Shown: one piece after another, positions 24,801-32,800 of the stretch | How the letters are laid out: each line of letters starts with the position of its first letter | Numbering within the stretch: position 1 is the first letter of the stretch | Assembly (NCBI GenBank): GCA_914767715.1 | Contig: OU612073.1 | Span: 22,942,001-23,006,000 of the forward strand | DNA: 64,000 nucleotides | Reading direction: 5' to 3' | Source: Membranipora membranacea | Lineage: Eukaryota > Bryozoa > Gymnolaemata > Cheilostomatida > Membraniporidae | Notes under the pieces: generated by a model | Databases searched by the model: none | Seen by the model: only the letters and a program-made list of their open reading frames with translations | Told to the model about the DNA's origin: nothing | Position numbers and translations under genes: made by a program

Positions 24801-26724
24801 ATATGTGACCGGGCTGTTGGACAGATAAATACTAAAACTCTATGATATAGCCTGTGCTCTTTTTTCCAACATGTGCGCTTTCAGCTATTGAGTATATCAC
24901 GTTTCTTGCTTCATACATTTCGCTCGTCTCACACATCATCATTACCTGAGAGCCGAGACTGGTAATACATACCTGACACGACTATATTGTAGATTTTAGT
25001 GAAGTGACCCTCTGAGAGGGCCTTACAGATATTCTCTGCTGCTTGAGGGAAAAACTTTTTATAATCCTCTAGCAGTAACGCTGACAGTATCAAGTCAAAC
25101 GATGTCAAAATATGGATGCTCTGAAATAAGAGGATTATAGATAACAAATACTGTGTCACATTCATTGTCAATAGGGTACAGTACAATGGGTCATTCAAAA
25201 TGATTTGATTAAATGAAACAAACAACCCATAATCCACATAATCATACATGAAGTTTTGTTATTATACTGTTAGCTAGGAAATAATTAATCATAAAGAATT
25301 TGTGAAGACCATAATCTATATCTGCTTGTGGGAAACAGTTTATCTCATAATATCTATTGAGAATTTCTGGAATTCCAGCTAGAATATGGGCAATTCGCAA
25401 TATTTTCCATGAAATGCTAACAGGAGGAATTATGGATTTAGTGTGTAAGTGTAAGTTGGCATGATATACCTACTAATTGTTACGGAGAAATAAAGAAAGG
25501 TAACCTAATACAGACTCCTTAAATACCTCTGGTTTATAGTAAATATCTTTGTCAGATACAGCGAGTAATATCTCAGAGCATTCAGGTGAGCTTCTCAAAT
25601 ACTGATCTATCAAATCGTAAGATCTGCTCTTTTCTTTCTGTGTTAGAGCAGCATACACTTGAGACTCTGTGTTGAATCTTTCAAATGCTGTAATGTAGCA
25701 GTGTAATATTTTATACGGGCATTCTACAAGTCACTATATAATAAGCCAATTGCCAGGGGATGCTAGCATGTATTTTGCCGGAGTTTAGTAAGAGGTAGAT
25801 TTCGAACTGACTTCATTCAGTCGCTAGCACATGCTTGTAAGCCTTAGGTTAGGAGCACGTGCTGGTGAGATTTTATATATGAGAGGGGTAAGGGTGGGCT
25901 TTTAAATGAGTAGGAAGTACTGTATTGATTAGGTTGATTAAAGGTTGATTAAAATCAGATGACATATCACACGCCACATCCCGAAGCATGGGCGGCGAAA
26001 TACTAGTTGCCTTAGGGGCTAGGCTGCAATATCTGCGCCCATTTGCTCTCAGTTTGCAGGCAGGTCGGAGCACACCTGGGGGTCCAACCAAACCCCAGCA
26101 TTCAGTAGACTTCAGTGGGATTCGAACCCACGACCTTCAACATTTGCATGCTGAAGGGACGGCGCTCTAACCAACTGAGCTACCTCCTACTCCTATTAAG
26201 TAATGAATCATCCTTCAATTATGACAATATCCACTCCGGCAGCAAAAAGTATAAATAAATAGTAGAAATCAAGTAGATAGAAGCAAGGACTGTCGGTGTC
26301 AAAGACTAATGGGTAGAAGAATGAATGGGGATAGTAGCAATCCTATTTGATTGATTGCTAGATATCCAATTTATTTTTACCGCTCAATATATAGTACATA
26401 CATGGTGTTCATAGATAGAACTATTGCATTTTTTGACTTTGCCATTATTATACTAGGCTGCTTTGTATGCAGTTGTGATGATTGAGGGTTTGTAGGCAAA
26501 TTGGTAGAAACAGCATTCCTGAAATCTATATATATAATAATCTTTAATCTTTCTTCAATAAATTATTTTTTACCTTTGAAAACACTTGCTGAGTTTTTCA
26601 GTAAAACCTTGAATTCAGGTACAGAGAAAGGAGCCGATTCATGATCAACCTTCTTCTTCACAAACTTCGGCTTCTTTTTGTAATCATTTCCAGAAGATTT
26701 CCTCTTTGCACTGTTCTTTTCCAT
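1571..26724 (-). CDS. URB1: URB1-like nucleolar pre-ribosomal-associated protein (3' end not in window)
   Basis: Large multi-exon gene. In known species URB1 (yeast Urb1/Npa1) is a nucleolar helical-repeat scaffold needed for early 60S pre-ribosome assembly. Identity rests on colinear resemblance, recalled from family knowledge, to vertebrate URB1: a basic N-terminus, VTKTQRTR, LKKGIVFND, FLERMIQTLFSNPYPY, DDPLPLCILL, PSVCEPDHF, PYLWGSTG, ELYDPSF, HMYRV and VPEFYRLFYSSS occur in family order. The start ATG is at 26722-26724, in a lysine-rich context. Exons to 6829 join without a phase conflict and total roughly 1,700 codons; further exons at 2958-3101 and 1571-1736 fit the C-terminal region, giving about 1,800 codons against about 2,270 in human. 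One or more exons between 6829 and 3101 remain unresolved. Local exon-end duplications (9.5 and 17.8 kb) are unusual. No signal peptide or membrane segment is seen; URB1 proteins act in the nucleolus. Confidence 0.85.
2409..2820 (-). CDS. Possible nested small secreted protein, two exons
   Basis: Within the URB1 intron 1737-2957, same strand. An ATG at 2818-2820 opens a hydrophobic leader, MAQVLQPLLVLVLVFTHVL, that looks like a signal peptide. A GAG|GTGTGAG donor after 2754 and an AG acceptor before 2689 would remove a 64-bp intron and join, in phase 1, to a 93-codon exon ending in TAA at 2409, for a 115-aa product. The mature part is basic, with three cysteines all near the C-terminus (ERCPSG then IDCFLRHLC). 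I recognise no family. An odd cysteine number could mean a dimer or a false model. Alternatives: two unrelated chance ORFs, or one ORF starting downstream. Confidence 0.35.
4324..4368. repeat. Near-perfect 45-bp palindrome
   Basis: Two 22-bp arms starting GATATCACAGAGTAAGG face each other around a TATA core, with one extra base in the right arm. It lies in a URB1 intron, not next to a splice site. It could be the two ends of a deleted fold-back element, or a local hairpin. Confidence 0.7.
4566..5410 (-). other. Unassigned minus-strand open frames inside a URB1 intron
   Basis: Two open stretches: about 5024-5416 (opens after a TGA; contains VIQWLSLQDAGKHH and ELYKVSHYVGWFADKV, ends at a stop) and 4566-4805 (begins after a good TTTTAG acceptor, contains SQYLFISLEMND, ends TAG). 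Their amino-acid make-up looks coding, but I cannot find donors that join them in phase, and neither resembles the URB1 region expected here. They could be a small nested gene, a remnant of a mobile element, or chance. No function is proposed. Confidence 0.3.
9464..9803 (-). repeat. Five tandem 68-bp units each carrying a URB1 exon end and splice donor
   Basis: The tract CCTTACCTGG recurs at exact 68-bp steps (CCTGG at 9473, 9541, 9609, 9677, 9745) with only scattered single-base differences. Read on the minus strand, each unit has the last part of the exon encoding HPIIGVFLAKTLQLIPG followed by a CAG|GTAAGG donor. Only the copy at 9745 is attached to the complete exon (9746-9851). Because 68 is not a multiple of 3, and a stop follows soon after the first donor, use of downstream donors would normally truncate the protein. 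The other four copies are therefore intronic decoys unless transcripts show otherwise. Confidence 0.9.
9838..9913 (-). repeat. Duplicated splice acceptor of the same URB1 exon
   Basis: A 27-bp stretch occurs identically at 9838-9864 and 9887-9913 (offset 49 bp). On the minus strand it holds a TTTCAG acceptor and the first bases of the exon encoding GLYVLDLL. The copy at 9838 gives the in-phase exon; using the copy at 9887 would add 49 nt and shift the frame. Confidence 0.85.
10013..10470. mobile_element. Fold-back MITE with ~160-bp inverted repeats
   Basis: The left arm (10013-about 10177) and the reverse complement of the right arm (about 10314-10470) align over their length, both starting AATAATAAACCT.GACAGG and both including TTTTTATTGATAACT. 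No protein-coding core. It lies in a URB1 intron. I could not define a clean target-site duplication. A single end of the same family is present at 29318-29345. Confidence 0.75.
13216..19918 (-). CDS. URB1: URB1 exons 12-26 (middle third)
   Basis: Exons in order: 19838-19918, 19567-19662, 19073-19238 (FLERMIQTLFSNPYPY, a strong URB1 match), 18478-18588, 17956-18098 (DDPLPLCILL; may extend to 17827), 17305-17496, 16927-17033, 16519-16636, 15911-16058, 15407-15585, 14751-14912, 14400-14490, 14121-14255, 13614-13810, 13216-13289. Phases are consistent throughout with canonical donors and acceptors; the 17496 acceptor (GTAAG then CTTC) is the weakest. Leucine-rich alpha-helical sequence typical of the family is seen with no catalytic motif. 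The exon at 17956-18098 has a tandem copy of its 3' end including the donor. Fold-back repeat DNA sits in the intron between 16058 and 16519. Confidence 0.75.
16103..16348. mobile_element. Small fold-back element, TIR GGGGGGTCTTTCAATTAGA
   Basis: The ends at 16103 and 16348 are inverted copies of the same tract. An extra forward copy lies inside at about 16182 and another at about 15750, and several copies of the GATCGCTCA-type word fill the centre. The pattern suggests a non-autonomous DNA element with a nested or rearranged end. It lies in a URB1 intron between exons 16058 and 16519. Confidence 0.7.
17823..18046 (-). repeat. 129-bp-spaced tandem duplication of a URB1 exon end with its donor
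   Basis: Bases 17823-17917 are identical to 17952-18046 (95 bp), separated by 34 unique bases; the step is 129 bp, exactly 43 codons. On the minus strand each copy encodes DDPLPLCILL..LLRTNK and ends at a donor: GTATAT at the first copy transcribed (after 17956) and GTATGT at the second (after 17827). The spacer has no stop and no obvious acceptor, so transcripts could end the exon at either donor and stay in frame, adding a 43-residue near-duplicate. Perfect identity implies a recent event. Confidence 0.9.
18712..18905 (-). mobile_element. Diverged SINE body remnant
   Basis: Shares CAAGGACCTGGCTA and the preceding CTACTCTTT..GAAGAG block with the fuller copy at 22725-23066, in the same order but with many differences. 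No tRNA-like head remains. It is in a URB1 intron. Confidence 0.55.
20238..26724 (-). CDS. URB1: URB1 exons 1-11 (N-terminal third)
   Basis: Minus-strand exons in order: 26574-26724 (start, K-rich, KRKSSGND), 25527-25687 (SPECSEILLAVSD), 24973-25120, 24448-24678, 23587-23786 (VTKTQRTR), 23263-23369 (LKKGIVFNDPEFG), 22226-22430, 21836-21973, 21375-21524, 20884-20968, 20238-20404. Every junction uses GT..AG on the minus strand and the phases agree (for example 151 nt leaves phase 1, then 161 nt restores phase 0). The segment matches the armadillo-like N-terminal region of URB1. Intron 4 also contains an exon-like open stretch (about 24180-24318) that does not fit the phase and is reported separately. 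The two largest introns host SINE copies. Confidence 0.8.
20462..20517 (-). mobile_element. SINE 3' fragment
   Basis: The stretch GTACAGGGACCCGTAGTAC..CCGCACC closely matches the corresponding part of the 22725-23066 copy (GTACAGGGACCCATGGTAC). Only about 55 bp is preserved. Confidence 0.6.
22725..23066 (-). mobile_element. tRNA-derived SINE
   Basis: On the minus strand the element opens with an RNA polymerase III A box (TGGTCTGATGG) and B box (GGTTCAATTCC) about 35 bp apart, followed by a non-tRNA body that is repeated, in part, at 18.7 and 20.5 kb. Just beyond its head, at about 23051-23160, the plus strand carries another A-box-like tract (TGATGGTTAAGCGC) and a weak B-box-like GGGTTCATG, so a second, decayed head may sit head to head with it. 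Confidence 0.65.
25868..26190 (-). mobile_element. tRNA-derived SINE, second family
   Basis: Minus strand from 26190: A box TAGCTCAGTTGGTTAGAGC, B box GGTTCGAATCCC and a perfect T-arm stem (GTGGG/CCCAC). The acceptor stem does not pair and the anticodon arm is distorted, so this is not a functional tRNA gene. About 240 bp of non-tRNA body follows and ends in an AT-rich tract near 25870. It lies in URB1 intron 1. Confidence 0.7.
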
Positions 26725-27520
26725 ACCTATAACTGATTTCAGCTCCTTTTAAGAGATGGTTTTTTTCACAACTCACATGTAGTAGGCCTAGGTTCTTACA
26801 TCTAAATAATGTTCACAATAATGGAGCTCCTCTATTTTTCCACAGTACGTCTTGTCACACGGAACCACTGCTATAGATTCAGCCTTGACATATGTTACCT
26901 AAAAACACTACTTCATCAAAATAATTGAATTTAATCTTTGTGGCTTTAAAAACTTCAAAAGATTTTTCAATGCAACTTGTCGTCTTAATTTTCAAATAAA
27001 TCAAGATGTGACATAATATAATACTGACTTTTTCTTTGGTAAACATTAAATATTTTTGGCAGCCTACTTGTTGTAAGTGCACACTGATTCTTTAGACCAA
27101 TTTTTTTATTTTACACTCATATCATATCTCTCTCAATGTTGTAGTTTTTGTGTGACAGAAGTCTCAGATATGTGCAAACATCTGTTACATTTGTATTCAC
27201 AAACCTTATTGGCAGACAGACAATCTTCACAGGAGCAATAACAAAGAAAAGAAACTAAGTAAGTACCAAGTAAGTAACCTGCATCCATTGAAACCAAGAT
27301 AAATCTCAGTTTAGTTTTGGTATGACATCAAGTCCTCAGCTCAAGGTAACAAACAGGTAACATGATGATGATAAGGCCTGTGTGATTACTTTTTAATTAC
27401 TCTACTAAACTAGTTAGTTCACCTGAGGAAAGATTCTCATCTCTATGCATTCACTCTTTCAGTGGTAGGGGGCCCACTGTTCACATCTAGATAGATGATA
27501 GGATCTTTAAAATGTGCATG

Positions 27521-27943
27521 CACAGACAGCAGGTCACTGACACTGACAGTTGATTTGATGAGTTGCAGCCTTGTGTGGTTTGTGTTTGTTGTGGTGAAGA
27601 TGTGAAGCTGTGCATGAACCAAGTTATCGCAGCTGAGCAGCTTTTGTACCCGCCAAATGCGTTGCTCAGATGAGTCACTTCTCTCTCATTGGTCAGAATA
27701 TTAAAACTCATCAAACATCAAATCAACTGTCAGTGACCTGCTGTCTGTGGGAGTAAAACTTAATATTCTGACCAATGAGAGAGAAGTGACTCATCTGAGC
27801 AACGCATTCGGCGGGTACAAAAGCTGCGCAGCTGCGATAACTTGGTTCATGCACAGCTTCACATCTTCACCACAACAAACACAAGCCACACACACACCAG
27901 GCTGAAACTTATCAAATCAACTGTCAGTGACCTGCTGTCTGTG
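27521..27943. mobile_element. Fold-back MITE, 184-bp arms, 7-bp target duplication
   Basis: Arms 27521-27704 and 27760-27943 are near-perfect inverted copies, starting CACAGACAGCAGGTCACTG. The element is flanked by GTGCATG on both sides (27514-27520 and 27944-27950). The 55-bp loop holds another copy of the terminal tract (about 27716-27749). No ORF for a transposase, so it is non-autonomous. High arm identity suggests recent insertion or gene conversion. Confidence 0.85.
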
Positions 27944-27974
27944 GTGCATGATGATGATAAATAATGGATAAGAT

Positions 27975-28364
27975 CATAGGACTGCCGCAGTTCCTGATTT
28001 TGGGCTTGGTGTGGGGGGGGGGAGAAGGATGGAAGCTCTATTTGCTTTGAAGTTTTCAGTTTGAGGTAAACATGATTTTTAACTATTCAAGTTGTTCACA
28101 ATTCCCATACTACAAACTATTACCGGTAAGGGAGAAGAGAATACAACTCTAGCACCTCCAAATGTGTGCGATTAGTGCTGAATAGGTGCTAGAGTTGTAT
28201 TCTCTTTCCCCCTACCGGTGATAGTTTGTAGTAGAATTGTGAAAAACTTGAATAGTTTAAAATCATGTTTACTTCAAACTGAAAACTTCAAAGCAAATAG
28301 AGCTTCCATCCTTCCCACCCCCACCCACACCAAGACCAGAATTAGGAACTGCGGCAGTCCTATG
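27975..28364. mobile_element. hAT-like fold-back MITE with 8-bp target duplication
   Basis: Inverted arms starting CATAGGACTGCCGCAG run from each end towards a short centre near 28170. The flanks GATAAGAT at 27967-27974 and 28365-28372 are identical 8-mers, as expected for hAT-superfamily insertion. It has no coding capacity. It sits only 31 bp from the preceding MITE, with unrelated ends. Confidence 0.85.
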
Positions 28365-29317
28365 GATAAGATGATGATGATGAAAGTATCTTAGTCAGGC
28401 ATTTGTTCATTTAACTAGCTGTCAACTCAAGGTAACTGATAGGCTGTGTAGTCCTGTTCTCAACCAGCCATCAAGGAATTCTCTCACTACTTAACTCAAG
28501 TCATTAATTGCAAAACAAAAATTCTTCCGGCGATAGCGTGGCTGGACTGTCTATCAAATTATCGCAGCAACAGTCCATGTTCGCAATAGGGTAACAGGGT
28601 TTGCCAATTGAAAAGACAACTAGTAAGCCATGGGGACACTGTACAGCAGTGGGATGCAGATGACTGTTGCAGCAAAAACTAGTTATAATGGTGACAAACG
28701 TCAGTGCCTCCTGTAAATTTTTTATGAATTGCTGCATGTTTTATAATAATCTTCATACATTAATGATACACCATACAGTGGTGCACGTACCACTGCACAA
28801 CACACATGTCTTCAGCTAGAAACCATGAGTCAAGCGCTGTTTTGAGGCCTTCTCTAGTACAACCTCCTCATAGCCGGCCCCAGCAGCATGAAGCCACCCC
28901 TGTGTGTTGATGAGCATCTCAATCCATCTCATCGATCCCTCAGTGCATTTTGTAACTTTCGGTGGTTTGACATAATTGGTGTTTTTACGCTGTTGCGCAA
29001 CCAGGGAGGCTGCCAACTCTTCATTGTTTCAGTGCAACAATGTTCGCCCAATCACTCTCATGCTTATACTCTAAGCCAAACCAGTGCAGGGAGGTTTGCT
29101 TTCCATCAACCCATCGGCGCAAAGTCGAATCGTCAAGGCACCCGCCCCTCGTGCCATAGTTCACTACTCAAATTCGCCACATTGAGCATAGTACAACTCA
29201 CACACAAGTCAGAGAGATGACTTGTTTGCGCTACAGCCAGTCGGCTGACTGTGATCTCCTGTCACCGATGCTACTATACAATTCAACACAATACAATTCA
29301 ATTCAATGCTTATGCTC

Positions 29318-29345
29318 CATATAGTGCCATGTCTAGGTTTATTAT
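29318..29345. mobile_element. Solo end of the 10-kb MITE family
   Basis: ATATAGTG.C.TGTCTAGGTTTATTAT matches the terminal tract of the element at 10013-10470. No partner arm was seen nearby. Confidence 0.5.
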
Positions 29346-29890
29346 CAAGTCTCCGAAAGCGACCAATGTTTTCCTAAACCTCTCACGTTCACCTCCTTTC
29401 CGCCTAAATGAAACAAAAACAATCTAGCTGAGTTTTGAAGTAAAGCGCCCAGGTAAGGGGAGGTCAGAGTCCACCAGGCAAGGTACCTTATAAGTATAGT
29501 CCTATAAATACAAAACTAACACCTGTTATCTTATCTACCCCTAATTATCCCAATGCCAAGGTCACTTGTGGATATAATACAAGTTATGCAATTTGTTGGC
29601 AGAATCCTTTCTTGGATCTGTTCTGTATGTACCAAATATCCACTCAACAAATGCTGCAGTGCACATTAGTTCAGTCTTCCATGTCCATCTTCATACAAGA
29701 ATGTGCATATCTCACACTATCCTGAATACTTCGTCCCTTCCGAAATGTGTTTGTTATAAAAAAAGTGCAGATGAGATCGTTTTTCAGATGTTTTCATTGA
29801 TAATCATTACAGCTCGGCAACAATGATATGTGCAGTTCAAACTTTTATACCCTTTGATTCAGGTTTGACAACCAACTCCTCAGCTGAACG

Positions 29891-32800
29891 ATGGATCTGT
29901 CGACTGGAGTGAGTCATGCGCTCAGTGCAGATCAGCACGAGAGTAATGATGCGTTCATGTTATCTGTACGAATAGATGACACAGAATATGAGAACAGCAT
30001 ACAATCAGAATCAAGGCAACGATCATCTGAGGCATCAGGTATTAATAAAGCAAGACCAAAGTTTTTCTGGTCGGATTTAAAAATTCGGTTGCTTGAACCA
30101 AGGAGTAAGAGACTATTTTGTTTTTGATATCATCGAATAGCGTTTAATGATGAGGTTTGATGAAACAAGCAACGTATCCACCTGTGTCAGGTTTGACTTA
30201 TCAATCATTGCCGTCGCGTATATCATATTTTCTCTGCTCAGATTTGTTGCTTCTTTCCTCCATTTAGAGAACTCAGAGCTACCAAACATTGAGCATGTAC
30301 CTTACTTACTGGAATCAGATTGTTTGCTCTCTGAAACTACAAGCCTTGGTAACCAGGTCAGTCCATAGTCTTTTAGTTTGATGAGAAAGTATATTTATTG
30401 GACAAAACTAACTCTGTATGGTTGTTTGATTTGAGATATATTTAGAAATATTTAGAATCAGACCAGAATTTCAAACAAAAAATAGGATCTAATTGACCTG
30501 ACCAGTGTTCAAGCAAGTGGTTCTATTGTAAAATATCTTCAATATGGACTCTAAAAATCCTCCTGTTCTGCCAAATATAATACGGCTGAAACCATATGCT
30601 ACCAATAATCACAACATCCAATAAGCCAAGTGCTCCAATAGTTTGTCATATAGCACCCAAATATCTGGGACCAATGGTATAACATATCAGTTATAACAAC
30701 AGTGAATATTTGGTTGTTCTAATCATATCATGATTCAGTGTCTGTACCGATGATCTTCTTTATTGTATATAAAATACAGGTATCTGAGGATGTTTATCAC
30801 AGTGCAGCCATGTCACATCACAGCTACAGTCAAACCCTGCAGCCGAATATCACCAATGAATGCCTACATAATTATAGTCAACCTCTAAGTAGGACCACCC
30901 AAAATAATAATGCTGAGGTAAGCTTTTCCGCTGTATCTCTAACCCCGAAGTAGAACACCTTTTTCTGTATTTTAACATGGTTGTTTCTAAATTCACATAC
31001 AAATTTGAACCTTTCCTGCCCACTTGGACCTAAAGACAGCCAAATGTCTCCCTGCTCTGATTATCCTTGATTCTGTAAGCATGCTCTGTATTTTTAAATG
31101 ATATAGTATATAGTATAGCCCCACACAATAATTAAATAAATTATTCTATTCACTGGGAATGACTGGGAGAGTATTGAGACCAGCAAGAGCTTGTCGTGTT
31201 GTATTTCATGATTTGTATAAATAGTACAGGAATAACGTTCGGCAGTGGCAAGACTTAGCTGTGTAAGCAGTTGCAGGTTCATTACATAATATCTTTATGG
31301 GTTGATTTGACTATGGATTATATATTGAAGGTGCTGCATAACTACAGTCAGCCATGGCCTCAGAGCACAGATTCTTTTACATCTGTACATAACTACTGTA
31401 TTAATAATATCTCTGGATCTCAGTCTAAGGAACCTCAACTCAACTGTGACACAAAAATATTCAAGGTATATTTATTGCAAGATATGCATTAATGACAATA
31501 GTGAGCAGTTAAATAAGTCTGTTGAAATTGATTCGAGTTAGAATAAACCCCAGATCATTTTTTTGCTTTTGGGGGCCTATGACTGAATTACTGACTAGTT
31601 ATGGGGAAAAACTTTTGTTCAGGTGATTTGGATCAAGCATGGTCCAATCATGAACTCTTAACTTTACAGCTGTGTGCAGTATGTTGTAACATGCTAATCC
31701 ATCCCTGTCCTTTGTTGTGTCTTTTTCATCACCAGAATAAGAGTCAATAGATTCCCTTTCTAGGATGACCTCACCACTGACACCTGATAGTTACATGTGT
31801 CCACTTTATTATAGCTAGCTAATAAGGACACTATAGATGAGTCTGGGTCCTGTCTCAAGCTTGAGATGATAGACATAGTCGTCTGCCAGTGGGATGATTG
31901 TGGAGCCGCCTTCCACTCAGTAAAGCTTCTCTCAGATCATGTACAAACGCATATTAAATCTCAGCTAGGCTGGTACGCCTGTCTATGGAAGGACTGTCCA
32001 AGAAGAGATGAAGAGTTTGGTGCAAGGTTTGTAGTTGTCAAATCCTCCTCGTGATGTTAATGAAATACTGATCACTCCACATTTAATTCACACATACGGA
32101 CCCTGAAAAATAGATGGATAGATATTCATTATTGCCCCCAATTATTTGCCTGCAAAAGCAAATGAGGTCGTGTGCAACAAAACAAGGAAATTGAAATTTT
32201 TACAACACTTTTACACATGATGGCTTGCATTTTTGATGTACTAGATACACGTTTTTGTTTTGCCCATCTTCTGTACCGGCGAAATGTTATACTTTAACAT
32301 ATTGCACGTCATTTGAGATATTTTGGCTGCATATTAGGTTAGAGAGCATATTAAATTGATTTATCTTGATATGATATTAATTATGTCTGATTATTCTTTT
32401 GTACCAGGATGAAACAAATCAGTACAGCAGCCATCCTCATTTCATAATTATAACCATCTCAGTCTAAACTACAATTCACACCGATATCGTTATGATTATG
32501 TAATGAGGATGGCTGCTGTACCAGTATTGGTTTCATCCTCGTATAAGAGAATAATCAGACATGAGTACTCGTAGCGTTGTAATTTTAAGTTTGTTGTTTC
32601 AGGTACAAACTTGTAAATCACCTACGACGTCACACCTCAGAGAGGCCACATAAATGTAGCTTATGTCAGGCAGAGTTTGCTACATCAGAAGGTCTAACTA
32701 AACATCAGCGAGTTCATACAGGTAAGCAAGATAGTCCACCTCAGATACTGCCATGGTTCTCTATGATCTAATATGGGAACATATTAGTACTAAAAGTATC

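Larger units (their letters stand above)
26725..29862. other. Divergent intergenic region between URB1 and the zinc-finger gene
   Basis: Start codons of the two genes point away from each other. The region must hold both promoters and, on the plus side, an upstream non-coding exon, since the first coding exon of the zinc-finger gene follows an AG at 29861-29862. It contains the two fold-back MITEs (27521-28364) and a solo element end (29318). Minus-strand ORF 28816-29016 has no recognised motif. No conserved promoter motif could be assigned by eye. Confidence 0.5.

Noticed and set aside
26100-26190. tRNA gene on the minus strand
   Set aside because: A and B boxes and T arm are good, but the acceptor stem does not pair and the anticodon arm is malformed; a repeat body follows. 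Called as a SINE head.
28816-29220. Overlapping ORFs on both strands, possibly a transposase fragment linked to the MITEs
   Set aside because: Composition is suggestive on the minus strand, but there is no catalytic motif and frames are short; cannot be supported without a search.
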